A stretch of 64,000 nucleotides of DNA from Notamacropus eugenii (taxonomy: Eukaryota > Chordata > Mammalia > Diprotodontia > Macropodidae): NCBI RefSeq assembly GCF_028372415.1, contig NC_092875.1:411627239-411691238 (forward strand). The letters are read 5' to 3'. The translations under genes were made by a program, and so were the position numbers. Positions within the stretch are counted from its first letter, which is position 1. Each line of letters begins with the position of its first letter. Under the pieces are notes generated by a model. That model searched no databases, was not told the DNA's origin, and saw nothing but the letters and a program-made list of their open reading frames with translations. Of this stretch, positions 48,517-60,412 are shown piece by piece.

Positions 48517-49295
48517 TAGACTGGCTAACATGACAAAACAAGAAGATAATAATTTGTTGGTGGTGGAGTGGTGAGCTTATCCAACCATTCTGTAGAGCAA
48601 TTTGGAAGTATGCCCAAAGGGCTACAAAAATTTGCATACCCTTTGACCCAGTAATATCACTTTTAGGACTGTATCCCAAAGAGATCATAAAAATGTACAA
48701 AAATATTTAAAGCAGCTCTCTTTGTGGTGCTAAGAACTGGAAAACAAGGGGATGCCCATCAATTGGGGAAGGGCTGAGTAAGTTCTGGTAATGTAATGCA
48801 ATACTATTATGCTATAAAAAATGATGGACAGGAAGACTTCAGAGAGACCTGGAAGGAATTATATACACTAATGCTAAGTGAAATGAGCAGAACTAGGAGA
48901 ACATTGTGCACAGTAACAACCACAGTATGTGAGGAATTTTTCTGGCACACTTAGCTATTCACAGCAATGCAAGGACCTAAAACATTCCCGAAGGACTCTT
49001 GAGGCAAATGTCATATACATTCAGAGAAAGAACTATGAAATTGTAATGCAGAATTAAGTAGACCATTTTCTTTTGTGTTATGTTTTGGTTTGTTTTGGTT
49101 TTTCTCATGGTTTCTCCCATTCTCTTCTATGCAACATGACTAATGTGAAAATGTGTTTAATAAGAATGTATGTGTAGAACTCATATAAGATTGCATCCTG
49201 TCTCTGGGATAGAGTGGGGAGGAAGGGGAGAAAATCTAAGACTTAAGGAAATGATTGCAGAAAACTGAAAACAAATAAATTAATAATTTTTAAAA
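48517..49295 (+). mobile_element. L1 3' end
   Basis: Continues the L1 after the SINE: 'gctacaaaaatttgcataccctttgacccagtaatatcac', 'aactggaaaacaaggggatgcccatcaattgggg', 'aagtgaaatgagcagaactaggagaacattgtgc', 'tctcatggtttctcccattc', then a tail 'actgaaaacaaataaattaataattttt'. Confidence 0.75.
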
Positions 49296-49299
49296 AGGA

Positions 49300-49553
49300 G
49301 AAAAAAACCAATTACTGGATTACCAGAAAGTCACGATCAAAGAAAGAGTCTACAAATAATGTTTGAAGAAATTATCAAGAAAAACTGGCCTGATAGCCTA
49401 GAACCAGATGGTAAAGTAGAAAACGAAAGGATCCACTGACCACCTCCTTCCAGAATGAAGACTTGCATTAATATTATAGTCAAATTCCAGAGCTTCCAGG
49501 CCAAAGAGAAAATACTTCAAGAAGCCATAAAGATAACATTAGACAGTAAAATT
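49300..49553 (+). pseudogene. L1 ORF1 RRM fragment
   Basis: Reads like 'LLDYQKVTIKERV...' and, in another frame, GLPESHDQ, then 'KFQSFQAKEKILQEA' (49475-49520): the RRM and C-terminal start of L1 ORF1p. It is cut off at the junction with an inverted L1 5' segment. Confidence 0.65.
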
Positions 49554-50120
49554 ATATCAGTGGGGGGACTACAACTTTCCCCTCTCCACTGCCAGCACCA
49601 GCTCCACCACACCAGAATTCTTCCTTACCCCAGTACTGCCACTCAAGACTGAGACCCAGATCAACTGATTCATTCCCCCAGGGTCTTTAAGCTGAAGGCT
49701 TCAAAAGTGGATGATGCTGCCACCCTGGGGCCAGAGCTGGGGACAGACCACACTCCCTTCTCACCCATGTGAAAGAGCTTTCTCACTGACCTTTGGAGCT
49801 GTCTTTGCATTTGGTGGGTTGAGAAATCTGGGAAGCACAGCTGCTACCTGATTCCGTATTCTGAAACCTGCTCTAGTCCTGTCCATGTCATGCAGCTCAC
49901 CAACACTGGGCTGCTCTCTGCTCTGAGCCTGGTACAATAGTCCTTTCCTCTTGGCCTTTCAGGATATCTTGAGTTACAAATCTCTTTCACTCTGTTGTTT
50001 TGTGGCTCCTTCTACTCTAGAATTTCTTTAGAGTCATTTTTTATGAGTATTTTTATGGGCTATGGGGGCAGAGCTAGAGCAGGTCCATCTTTTTACTCTG
50101 CCATCTTGGCTCTGCCCCCC
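49554..50120 (-). mobile_element. L1-type 5' UTR, inverted
   Basis: Read on the minus strand it starts with the L1 5' motif (plus strand 50090-50120: 'tttttactctgccatcttggctctgcccccc'). It contains the 'aaattctagagtagaaggagccacaaaac' and 'gggggaatgaatcagttgatctgggtctc' wording of the 5' UTR at 32165 onward. It lies head to tail against plus-strand L1 pieces on both sides. Confidence 0.75.
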
Positions 50121-51455
50121 AATTAAAGAAATTATTAAGAGATTATTTTACCCAATTATAGAGCATAAAATAATAGTCTCAGTGAAATAGATTAATATTA
50201 ACCTCCAAAAATGATCTGCTCAGATTAACAGAAGAGGAAATGTAATAGTTAAATAACCCTATCTTAGAAAAAAATAAATTGAGCAAACCATAAATGAGCT
50301 AAGGAAAAAAAATGCCTAGGATGAGATTTACCAAACCGTTGAAAAACAGTTAACCCCAATACTACATAAACTACTTGAAAACAAAGTTAAAGAAGTCCTA
50401 TCAAAGTCTTTTTATGACAGAAATATGATTTCCATACCTAAGCCAGCAAGAGTAAAAACAGAGAAAGAGCAGTTTCCTTAATGAATATTGAAACAAAAAA
50501 TAAATTAATAAAATACTGGCAAAGAGATTTCAGCAATATGTAAGAACTATAATATAACAATAATATAAGCACTATAACCTGGTAAGAACACTATCAGAAT
50601 AATTGACTAAAACCATAACAATAACAACAATCACATGATCTTATCAATTTACAGAAAAAAAATCCTTTTCCAATGGAGCCTTTCTTTAAATGATAAGTAC
50701 TATCTCAAACCATCAGTAGATCTTATCTGCAATAGGGACAAAATTGAAGCCTTCCCAAGAAGATTAGCAGTGAACAAGGATTTCCATTATCACTTCTATT
50801 ATTCAGCATTGTGTTAGAAATGCTATTGCTGACAAAAGGAAAAGAAGAAATAGAGTGTGTCAAAATAGACACTGACCTATCATTCTTTGCAGATGATATA
50901 ATGTTATACTTAAAGAACTCTAGAGAATCAACTAAAAAATTAATTGAAGCAATTAACATTTTTCATCAAAGCTGCAGGATATAAAAATACCACATAAATA
51001 ATTATTATTTCTATATATTACCAACAAAATACAGCAGATGTTAAGAGAAATTCAATTTAAAGTAATTGCACACAGTACAAAATACTTGCGATTAGTACAT
51101 GGCACTGAAAAGGTAAATTCCCTTAGATAAGATTGTCGTTTTAATTATATTGGTTTGGCCTGCCCATTAATGATTGATATTTATACAGTTGTTTAGATAT
51201 GCCTTTATTTGTATAAATAGGGGTTTTTATTATGTCTCAAAAAGGGGGGAAAGGGATTCTTTGTACAGAAATATCTATAGTAGTTTACTTTGCAGTTGCA
51301 AAAAATTGGAAATTGAAGAAATGTTGATCAATTGGTGGATGACCGAATAAGTTATGGTGTGTGATTTATGATGGAATTCTATTGTGCTATAAGAAAAGAT
51401 GAGAAAGGTGGTTTCAGAAAAATCTGGGAAGACATATGAACTAATGCAAAATGAA
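50121..51455 (+). pseudogene. L1 ORF2 remnant and 3' end
   Basis: Decayed RT sequence: 'tttttatgacagaaatatgatttccatacctaagcc' (compare NMVLIPK), the SLMNIETK-like stretch near 50480, and an FADDIMLYLKNSREST segment at about 50885-50935. It then jumps by internal deletion to 3' sequence ('tagtttactttgcagttgcaaaaaattggaaattg'). Confidence 0.7.
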
Positions 51456-51459
51456 GTAA

Positions 51460-52125
51460 ACTATCTAGGGCTACATCACAAAGAGATCATAAAAATGGGA
51501 AAAGAATCCACATGTACAAAAATATTTATAGCAACTTTTTTGTGGTGACCACGAACTGGAAATTGAGGGGATGCCATCTATCGGGAATGGCTGAACATGT
51601 TGTGGTATATGAAAGTAATGGGATCCTATTGTACTATAAAGAAATGATGAGCAGGTCGACTTCAGAAAAACCTGAAGAGACTTATATGAACTGATGCTTA
51701 GTGAAGTGAGCAGAACCAGGAGAACATTGTACACAGCAACAACCACAGTGTATGAGGATTGATTTTGATATACTTAGCGCTTCTCAGCAATGCAAGGACC
51801 TAATCTTTTCCAAAGGACTTATGATGGAAAATGTCATCCACATGTAGAGAAAGAACTATGGAGTTGGATTGCAGAGTGAAGCGGACTATATCCCCTTTGT
51901 TATGCTTTGTTTTGTTTTTATCATAGTTTCTCCCATTCATTTTAATTCTTCTCTGCAACATGACTAATGTGAAAATGCATTTAGTAGCAATGTATGTGTA
52001 AACTCATATAGGATTGTATGCCATCTTGGGGACGAAGGCAGGGAGAAAATTTGGAGCCTATGGAAGCGATTATTGAAAACTGAAAGCAAATAAAATAAAT
52101 TTGGGGAAAAAATAAAAATAAATTA
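51460..52125 (+). mobile_element. L1 3' end, second copy
   Basis: A separate L1 3' terminus: 'acaaagagatcataaaaatggg', 'ggggatgccatctatcgggaatggctgaac', 'agtgaagtgagcagaaccaggagaacattgtacacagc', ending 'actgaaagcaaataaaataaatttgggg'. Frames of 91 codons (minus) and 60 codons (plus) inside are not genes. Confidence 0.75.
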
Positions 52126-52249
52126 TGCACCCCCTAAAAAGTTACAAAAGGAAGCTTGATTTTTTTACATGATTTGATTAGCAGTGGTTTTAAATGATTG
52201 ACTCCCTTCTTATAAACTTTACTATTTTTGTCAAAATGTATTGCCATCG

Positions 52250-52695
52250 TTCCAGTCTCCCATGATCATAGCTTCATTGTTCTCAATTCCTCACTCTCTC
52301 ACTGAACACCTAACCAATCAGTTGCCAAATCTTTCCATTTCTACCTTCACAACATCCCTTGTGTCTGACTACTTCTCTGACCACACAGCTACTACCTTAT
52401 TCTCTTACACTTCTGCCTAGATTGCTGCAACACTGCCTCAACTGGTTTCCTTGTCTCAAATCCCTCCTCACTCTAATGCATCCCACACTCTTTGAATATA
52501 CTTTTTGCTTCATTCTGCCTTCTAGAGACCCCCTGTTACTCATGAAGTAGCTCAAGGGTCTTCTGCTACCTGAACCTTTTCCTGATAATCAAACTGTTAG
52601 TGACATATCTCATAAACTACCTTCTATTTTACTACTTGGTATCAAGTTATATTTATTAACTGGGTATTTATTCTGTACTTAATATATCCCATATA
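52250..52695 (+). repeat. L2 fragment
   Basis: 'ccaatcagttgccaaatctttccatttctaccttcacaacatccc', 'gctgcaacactgcctcaactggtttccttgtctcaaatccctcctcac' is L2 ORF2-end/3' UTR, lacking the usual terminal tail. Confidence 0.65.
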
Positions 52696-52724
52696 CATAG
52701 ATGACAGATAGATAAATAGATAGA

Positions 52725-52816
52725 AGAGAGGAAGAAGGAGAAGAAGAAGAAGAAGAAGAAAAAGAAGGAAGGAAGGAAGGAAGGAAGGAAGGAAGGAAGG
52801 AAGGAAGGAAGGAAGA
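52725..52816. repeat. (GAA)n/(GGAA)n microsatellite
   Basis: About 8 GAA/AGA units pass into about 13 AAGG units. It explains the Phe-Leu-Pro-Ser repeat frame on the minus strand. Confidence 0.95.
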
Positions 52817-53469
52817 AATTGTATTTTTTAATGAAGAAACATAGCACATAAAGAGGAGGTAAAGGAGGTGGAGTTCATCCTCCAGGGCATGGGTGATATT
52901 TGATGTTTGGAACATGGAAAAGAGCTTTGGTTCAAGTAAAATAAATTGAAACTTCACCTCTCAGAACTGGAGAACCCAGAGGTGGAGTACAATTTTGTAG
53001 TGATGAGTGGTGGGGGAGGCTATGTGAATAACAACCAGGCAAAGATAGCTGTACTGTGGTGAAGAGACAGCCATGGAGATTTGCTTCAACATGAGATAAG
53101 AGATAGCTCACCTATCAGAGTCTGAGGGGAAAGGAGTACAAAGTAAAATTAGAAAGTAAATTTGTTGATAGTTGGGATTATTTCATTCTTTGTACTTGTA
53201 TCCTTAACAAGAACCATATGATTGATACAGTATGCATTGAATAAATTCTTAATGATTCATTGATTGAATTTTGTAATTAAAGTATTTGGAACCTATATTT
53301 GTCATAAAATAAAATATATTCAGTGCAATTTTATAATTTTAAAATGTCAACATCTTTATAAACTGAAAGTTATTTGGTCTTAACCTATGACTTCATTTCA
53401 CTATAGGTAATTTCCAATGAGGAAATTCCTTTTTCCAATTAGATAATCAACTATTCTGTGGCTTTTAGT
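52817..53469. other. Unique DNA, no gene
   Basis: Only weak resemblance to an L2 tail at about 53185-53270 ('tttgtacttgtatccttaacaag...gcattgaataaattcttaatg'). Confidence 0.4.
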
Positions 53470-53612
53470 TAAAGCTTTATGGAAGGCTAAACAGGTTGAA
53501 ATGACTAACTCAGGGTAAGAGCCAATAAATGTCAGATTCAAGATTTGAACCTATGTTATCCAGACCAAGAGGCTGACTATCTACTATCCCATACTACCTT
53601 TTGGGACATTGT
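53470..53612 (-). repeat. MIR fragment
   Basis: 'aggctaaacaggttgaaatgactaactcagggtaag', 'cagattcaagatttgaacctatgttatccagac' is an inverted MIR core and head. Confidence 0.5.
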
Positions 53613-54339
53613 CTACCACCATTGAGCTATGCAAAATGCCTTTTTTTAGTAGAATTTTATTTTTCTGCATATCATGCTTTATATTATCTAAGCTGGGATT
53701 TTTATAAATCAACACAAACCCTTACATTGTATTTTCTAAATAACCTAAAATAGAAAAGACTAAAAGGACAAAAACTTCATCTTTAAAAATACAAAAATTA
53801 TTTAAATGTGCACTAAACCTCTTGGGAAGCAAAAGCCATTCAGAAAAGAAGTGGACAAAATGTTAGGCTGTCCTTATATTATGAAGTTCATATTCACTAG
53901 ATTAAGGAGAAGATGATGCTAGTAATGACAAAGAGACAAAAATTGATTGAAAAACCAAAGAACATTTTTTGTGAAAGAAAGAAGAAACTGAGGGTCAAGC
54001 AGAGATTCTGGGACTAAATATTAGTTTGTTGTTTCTCAGTATTAGCATGATTACATTTTCCTTTAGAAGTAAATAATTTAATGAGAGAAACATATAACTA
54101 TACCTAGCCACTCTTGATGTTGTTCATTTTCCTTTTCTTTCACTCAGTGATTATCACTGACCCAAATTCCCTTTTTCTGAAGATTATAGCTCAGCATAGG
54201 AGGATATCAAGCTAGGAGAGAGAAATAAAAGGATCTTTCAAACTAGTTACCTAAAGATGTGATTTTCTTTTTAGGGATCTTTTGCTGGAGGATGATAGTG
54301 AGAGGTGAGGAACTTTTGTAATTCTGAGATTCAGTCTGG
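53613..54339. other. Unique AT-rich DNA, no gene
   Basis: Nothing recognised on either strand. Confidence 0.35.
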
Positions 54340-54450
54340 AAGAATGAATAGAAACTAGCCTTGAATTCAGGAAGCTTCAAGTCTTGACTGAAACATATTT
54401 TAACTGTGTGACTAGACAAGTTGTTTAACTTTTCAGCGTCCATCCCACCA
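54340..54450 (+). repeat. MIR head/core fragment
   Basis: 'aactagccttgaattcaggaagcttcaagtcttg' then 'aactgtgtgactagacaagttgtttaacttttc' in MIR order. Confidence 0.5.
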
Positions 54451-54566
54451 GAAAACTTTTTAAGACTATGAGTTATAAATTAAATTGCAATCTACATTGG
54501 TAGGAGGTTTTAGACTGGAAATTCCTTACACTATTGAATCACAGGTCCAGACCTAAATAAATAAAA

Positions 54567-54690
54567 ATGGACAGATGGATGGTTGGATGGATATGTGTGT
54601 GTATTTTTTGTATACACAAAAACATACATACATATATATGTGTATGTATGTATGTATGTATGGATATACACATATGTGTGCATGTGTATA
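54567..54690. repeat. ATGG/TATG compound microsatellite
   Basis: GATGG units, then (TGTA)n and CACATATG-type units. Confidence 0.9.
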
Positions 54691-55269
54691 ACTGATTGAG
54701 TAAATAAATGAGGAAATAGATACATAAATCAGTGAATAGAGGGGAGAGAGACAGAGACAGAAAGTCATAGAGAGAACAAATTCGCAGGAAACTAACTATG
54801 CTGGTGTTTGTTGGTAATGGAGCTTCATAAATTACAACATTTGTGCATGGCAGGAGCAGGGGTTGAGGAACAAGAAGACAAATTACATTTGATAGAGGGA
54901 AATATTAGTACTTTTTGTGTTTAGAATTATTGTATGAACATTAGCTATAACCTGTTTTTCAGAATAAAACATGGAACTAAAGGATCTCTAATTATCTTGA
55001 AAATATGAAGTAGATAATTTGGGGAAATTACCAAAACTTTAGAATTGAACAATTAGAGAATACTATTTTTGAACTTTTGACATTTGACGTAAAATGTAAT
55101 TTGACTAAGTGAGTGGGGGATTTAAAGTTAACTAAAAAATCTAAAGAAAAATATAACAAACTGCAAGTTTTGCTTAATCATCACTTACCAAAAGCCTAAA
55201 TATTTTCATAGTGTACTAGACAATTTAGGCATTACTTGTCAAAAGTGAAAAATTGTGTAAAAGTAAGAA
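54691..55269. other. Unique AT-rich DNA, no gene
   Basis: Nothing recognised on either strand. Confidence 0.35.
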
Positions 55270-55520
55270 TAAATGAGCATTCACACATTACTTGCTATGT
55301 GTCAGGTATTGTGCTATGTGCTCTTTATAAATACTATCTCATTTAATCCTCACAGTAAACCTGTAAGATAAATGATCTTATTATTCCCATTTCACAGGTG
55401 AGCAAACTAAGGCAAACAGAATCTAAGTGACTTGCCCAAAGACACACAGCTGGTTAGGATCTGAGGTCTTCCTGATTTCAGGGTCAATGTTCTATACAAT
55501 TCTCCACCAGCTATCTGGTG
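55270..55520 (-). repeat. MIR SINE, near full length
   Basis: 'tgctatgtgtcaggtattgtgctatgtgctctttataaatactatctcatttaatcctcacag', 'cccatttcacaggtgagcaaactaaggc', 'aagtgacttgcccaaagacacacagctgg', 'aggtcttcctgatttcaggg': an inverted MIR almost from end to end. Confidence 0.8.
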
Positions 55521-56086
55521 TCACTATTAGTTATCTGAAATATAGGCATGGAAATCTGAACAGTTACAGCAAATGAAAAGACAACATACCAAAATTAACT
55601 GTTTTTTCTACAAACTGCACCTTTCAGATACTTTGAAGTGTATGTCCAGTAGACATCTTAAACTCAATACATTCCAAACAGAACTCATTATCTTTCCTCC
55701 TAAACTCTCTTTATATCCTACTTTCCCTATTACTCCAGTGGACAAAACCATCTTCTCAATCTATTAGGATAATAACCTAGGAGTCATCTTGGATTCCTTA
55801 CTACTTCTCACACCCCATATCCAAGGTATTGCCAAGACCTTTGCAATATCTTTTGTATACACATCTTTCTCTCCTCTAACACTGACACCATGCTAATGCA
55901 GTTTCTCATCAACTTATTCCATGGCTTTCAGTAGCCAAACAGTGGATCTGCATGCCTCAATTTTCTCCCCACTCCAGTCTATCCTCCACTGAGTCACTAA
56001 AGTGATTTTTCTAAAGCACAGGTTCAATCATGTCCCATACCCCCACTCAAGTTTCCTATTCCTCTAAAATCAATTCAAAATGATCT

Positions 56087-56092
56087 GTTTGG
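56087..56092. repeat. Target-site duplication of the solo LTR, left
   Basis: GTTTGG, repeated at 56711-56716. Confidence 0.85.
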
Positions 56093-56710
56093 TGCTGGGG
56101 ATGGAAGCTCAATTCCATGTGGACAGTCTTGGGCGGGTAAAGGTGGGAACTTCTAAATCTTAGAGTTCTCACGAGGCCCCCCATAAACACCAGGGAATCG
56201 AGGAGTGAGACTGAGCAATCTCGTGTATTTCCGCCTCTTCCCGTGAGAAATGTGATGGGAGAGAGCTCTCCCCACCCTCGAGATTGTCCCAGATCTGGGC
56301 ACACCTATTGTTATCTAACAGGCACGGTATTCAGGTGCAAACTATGCGGCTGGAGAGCTTAATTAGGATCAGGAAAGCCTGAAAGCGCTCTTAGCTCGGG
56401 AGGGGCCCTGACCGACAGAAGGCCTCTCCTCCCTTTCCCTCTCTTCGCTCTCCCCTCCCCCTCTCTCCCCACTTACACTTCTACTTCCAATCTCTTATTA
56501 TAAGATCTTTTGCCTCCTTGGGAGATTCCTCGCTCCCTCCTAAGGAAGAATTCCCCCTGCACTTGTAACCAGAACCCTGAATAAAAGCTTAACCCTTGTT
56601 TGACTCTGAGAGGTCTCTTCTCTCATACGACTATCCAGTTTGGCCAGCCGAAGACCTGCGAGAGGTAAGGTAAGAAGACTCGGGTAGCCCTCAGGCCTCT
56701 AGGCCTGGCA
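56093..56710 (+). mobile_element. Solo LTR of an endogenous retrovirus (618 bp)
   Basis: The element begins TGCTGGGG and ends GGCCTGGCA, so it has the TG...CA ends of a retroviral LTR. It is flanked by an exact 6-bp duplication. A TATA-like TTATTATAAG sits at about 56494-56503 and AATAAA at 56580-56585, followed by a GT/CT-rich stretch, as in a U3-R-U5 order; that gives the plus orientation. It is GC-richer than its surroundings. No gag, pol or env sequence is present, so the internal part was lost by LTR-LTR recombination. A 6-bp duplication is typical of class II (ERVK-like) elements, but I do not recognise the family. Confidence 0.8.
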
Positions 56711-56716
56711 GTTTGG
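56711..56716. repeat. Target-site duplication of the solo LTR, right
   Basis: GTTTGG, identical to 56087-56092. Confidence 0.85.
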
Positions 56717-57479
56717 CTTTCAAAGTACCCCATAACCTAGCTCCCATACTACTTTTTCAGTCTTCCTAAACCTTACTCTCTGACACGTTCACTTCAGTCC
56801 AGTGATACTGGCCTCCTGGCCATTCTAAGAATGATTAACTCCTTTCTGGCACTGGAATTTTTCTGTAGCTATCCACCATGCCTGGAATGGCTTACCATTT
56901 TGTTCTGACTACTGATCTCCCTGGCTTCCTTTAAGATCCACTAAAATTCCACAGTTTAACAAAATCCTCCAATCCTTCTTAATTCCAATGTATTTCTTCT
57001 GTTAATTATCTTCTATTTATCATATGTGTGTATATACATATATACATATATATTCCTTTCTATACATATTTGGAGTATACTGTCTCACCCATTATATTAT
57101 AACTTCCTTGAGGACAGGGATTGTCTTCATTTTTTCTTTCATCTCCAGAGTTTAGCACCATGTCTGCCACATAGTTGACAATAAATGTTGACTGAATAAC
57201 TGAAAATTAAAATATAAATTACTTGAATATAATATACATTACTTATAAATTTTGTTTTTATATCCCCTTGATTTCCCAGTGCATCCTTCTACCTACTGCC
57301 TCTCAAAGAGCCATCATTTTTGACAAAGAAAAAAATCAACAAAAATAATCAGTGCCTTAAAAAACTTTGACACTTATTCAGTGGCCCATACTTATGGACT
57401 CCCACCTCTATAAAGCGTAGAAAAATGGATCTTTTCAATTGGCTTCCTTGTAGTCACAATTGCTTATTACAATTTCATG

Positions 57480-57900
57480 ACAGTCAGTTTCAATTTTTTT
57501 TGCATTGTTGTAGTCAAAGAGCACTTTGTTTTCTTGGTTTTTCTTACTTCAGTTTGCATCAGTTCATACAAGGCTTTTCATGTTTCTCAATGTTTTTATA
57601 TTATATGCACTGCTTCTTGATAACCAAAATTTCTTTATTCATGGGCTAAAAAAGTGAGCATCTACTTTGTTTTCAACTCTATGCTTCCATAAATTTTTTG
57701 GTATATGTGGAGCCTTTCCTTCTGTTGTTAAACTCCATGAGACAGATGCCCACCAGTGAAATTTCTGGTTGAAAAAGTCTGAAAATTTAATAACTTCCTT
57801 TGTATAATCTGAAATGGTTAAAAAATTTTTTTGGAATAATAATGCATCAATGTGCCTGTCTACCCACAATACTCCCAAATACTGAATTTTGTCATATTTT
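57480..57900 (-). mobile_element. L1 3'-end remnant
   Basis: 'gcattgttgtagtcaaagagcactttgttttcttggtttttcttacttcagtttgcatcagttcatacaaggcttttcatgtttctc' is the reverse complement of the L1 3' wording seen at 48870-48940 in plus orientation. The rest is diverged. Confidence 0.6.
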
Positions 57901-57989
57901 GGTCATTTTGCTAGGTATATTTATGTAGTTCTTATTTATATCTGGGAAAGCAGACTCCCAAGTACATTATATATTGATTATATTGATTT

Positions 57990-58790
57990 ATTATGAAAAT
58001 TTTCTCTTTTTATCTCTTCTTTCTAAGGTTAATAGATGTTATATAGAAATGTTAAAGACTTTTGTGGATTTATTTTGTACCTTGTAAGTTTGCCAAAATT
58101 TTTATTCATTTCAATTAATTTTTAGTTTACTCTTTAGGTCTTTAAATATCTCATCATAGTATCTGCAAAAATAATAATTTTGTTTTTTCTTTAGCTATGG
58201 TTATTTCTTCAATTTCTCTTTTTGGTCTTATTGCATTTCTAACCAAACAGAAGTAGTGGCAATGGCCTTCTTTCAAATCTGAATTTATTGAAAATGATTC
58301 TAGTTTTCTCTATTACAATAATAGCAGTTCTTGCTTTTAGCTATATACCATTTATGATTTTAAGGAATAAATGATCCATTTATTCCTCTTTTTAGGTTTT
58401 TAATAAAATAATCTATTTCATTTTGCCAAAAGCTTATCTTCTATAGTAATCTTATGATTTGTTCATTTTTTCTTTTAAATTTTGTTTTTAAGTCTCTATT
58501 TCTTATCCTATTGATTTGAATATTTTAATTTTTTGTAAATATTCATTAATTTCATTTTAGTTGTTAGGATTTTTAAGCATACAGTTAGGTGAAATAGTTT
58601 CAGATAATATCCTTGGCTGCCTCTTGTCAATTATGAAATATTGTTTTACTGTTTTCATTATCATTCATAAAATTTTCTGTTATTTCCACTATTTGTTCTT
58701 TAACTCCAAAGTTCTTCATGGTCAAGACATTTAGTTTTCAGTTTATTTTTAATATTTTTTTACCAGTAACTCTTCATTTACCATCATTTT
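57990..58790 (-). pseudogene. Old L1 ORF2 RT remnant
   Basis: Read on the minus strand it follows the L1 RT active-site neighbourhood. The plus-strand phrases 'tcatcatagtatctgcaaaaataataattttg' (FADD region), 'ttatttcttcaatttctctttttggtcttattgc' and 'taaggaataaatgatccatttattcctc' correspond to it. It is heavily decayed. Confidence 0.55.
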
Positions 58791-60177
58791 ATTGAAACAA
58801 TTGAATTGATTTTAGATTGATTTGATTGAATCAACTTGGATTGATTGAAATTGAATCATCACTGTATAGTTACAATTACAAACAATTGTTTTCAGAAATA
58901 AAGACACATTTGTTATCTTGGAAAACACTTTTAAAAAGGCAATACAATCAAAAGTAATTTACTTAATGCTAAACCAAACAAATAATCATAGGATTACTTT
59001 TTAGGACTAGAAACAAATAGTGAAATTAATGTGGGAATAAAAGGACAAGATTCAAAAGGGAAATAATGGGGGGAAATGACAGGAAAGGGCTTATTGTTAA
59101 AAATTGTTTAAAAAAACAGTTCAGCATGGGTTAGGAAACACAGAGATCAATCACTCAAAGAGATTAAGTATATAATATTATATTTAATTTCCTATTTTTC
59201 TTCTCATTTTGACTACATTAGTTTTGTTTGCCATCCATTTCAGAGAGAAAATGGATTTGGAGTTCAGAATTATAAACATGATCCTCACTATTTGTGGATC
59301 CCAAATTTGCAAATATAGACATGCTCTAAAAACCAAAGATCATATCAAATAGATAAGTGAAATAGAAGCTTGTAACACACCCTTCAAAAGTATGGGTAGG
59401 GAGTGAACAGGGGATACAGAAAATTACAAAAGATTAATTCATCATTTTAGTTACAGGGAAATGAAAATTTTCATGTGAATAAAATTAAAGCATCTGAAAT
59501 TAGAAGGAAAGAGTGTAAAAATTATTTTTTAACCTCTAAATGAATATTACTTTTGCTTTCATGGTCATTTGCAAAGATTATGCAGAGTATTGAAAACTGA
59601 GTCACTGGGCAGCCCTAGCTGAGACCGAACAAGGGTTTTTCTGCTTTCTTGTTTCAGCTGTCATACTGTAAATAACTGTCCTATTAGAAATTTTTTTAGT
59701 GCCATTTTCACATTTTTTGTGCTTTTTGTTAGTCATGGCACTGTTTAGAATGGCCTCCCAAGTGCAGTAGAAGTGCTGTCTAGTATTCCTAAGCTCAAGA
59801 AGATCATAATGACTGTTCTTATGTAGAAAATATGAATGTCACATAAGCTTTGTTTAGGTAGAAGTTTTATAGTGTCATTCAGTGGTAATGGATCTATAAT
59901 ATGGTATATCCAGAAAAAGGAAGAATTTCATCTATCTGTTTATGAGGTCACTCCAGAAAGTGATAAAGTAAATGTGGTTACAGTCTCACAGGAACATGAC
60001 ACTGTATTTCTTCTAAGATCAATGGTTGGGTAATTCATTAATTCAGACACTGGTTGAATAATTCATTGTTCGTAGTGACTTTATAGAACGTAATTATCAT
60101 GAGTGACAAGAAGGGACTACATACATGTGTATGTCTCTATGTGTGTAACAGCCATTAGAGGAACATTTGACTATAAA
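58791..60177. other. AT-rich DNA, no gene
   Basis: Contains a short GATTGA-rich run (about 58797-58860). Otherwise unrecognised. Confidence 0.35.
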
Positions 60178-60412
60178 TGGGCAGATAGGTGGCACAGTGC
60201 ATAAAGCTCTAGGATTGGAGTCAGTAAGACCTGAGTTCACTTCAATCTTCAAATACTTCATAGCTGTGTAACCCTGAGCAAGTCACTTAACCCTGTTTGC
60301 CTCAGTTCTTCATCTGTAAAATAAGCTGGAGAAGAAAATGGCAAATCACTCCAGCATCTTTGCCAAGAATACCTCCAAATGGGGACACAAAGGGTTAGAA
60401 TCACCTGAATAA
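60178..60412 (+). repeat. tRNA-derived SINE, near full length
   Basis: 'gggcagataggtggcacagtgcataaagctctaggattggagtcagtaagacctgagttcac' (head), 'taaccctgagcaagtcacttaaccctgtttgcctcag' (core), 'ctggagaagaaaatggcaaatcactccagcatctttgcc' and 'ccaaatggggacacaaag' (tail). Confidence 0.8.

Larger units (their letters stand above)
55590..57195 (+). repeat. L2 element split by a solo LTR
   Basis: L2 sequence runs to 56092 ('gtgatttttctaaagcacaggttcaatcatgtccc...aaaatgatctgtttgg') and resumes at 56711 ('gtttggctttcaaagtaccccataacctagctccc'). It ends with the L2 tail 'ttccttgaggacagggattgtcttc...agcaccatgtctgccacatagttgacaataaatgttgactgaataac'. Removing the LTR and one GTTTGG restores a continuous L2. 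Confidence 0.8.

Noticed and set aside
56093-56710. CpG island or host promoter
   Set aside because: TG...CA ends, AATAAA and the 6-bp duplication make it an LTR; GC content follows from that.
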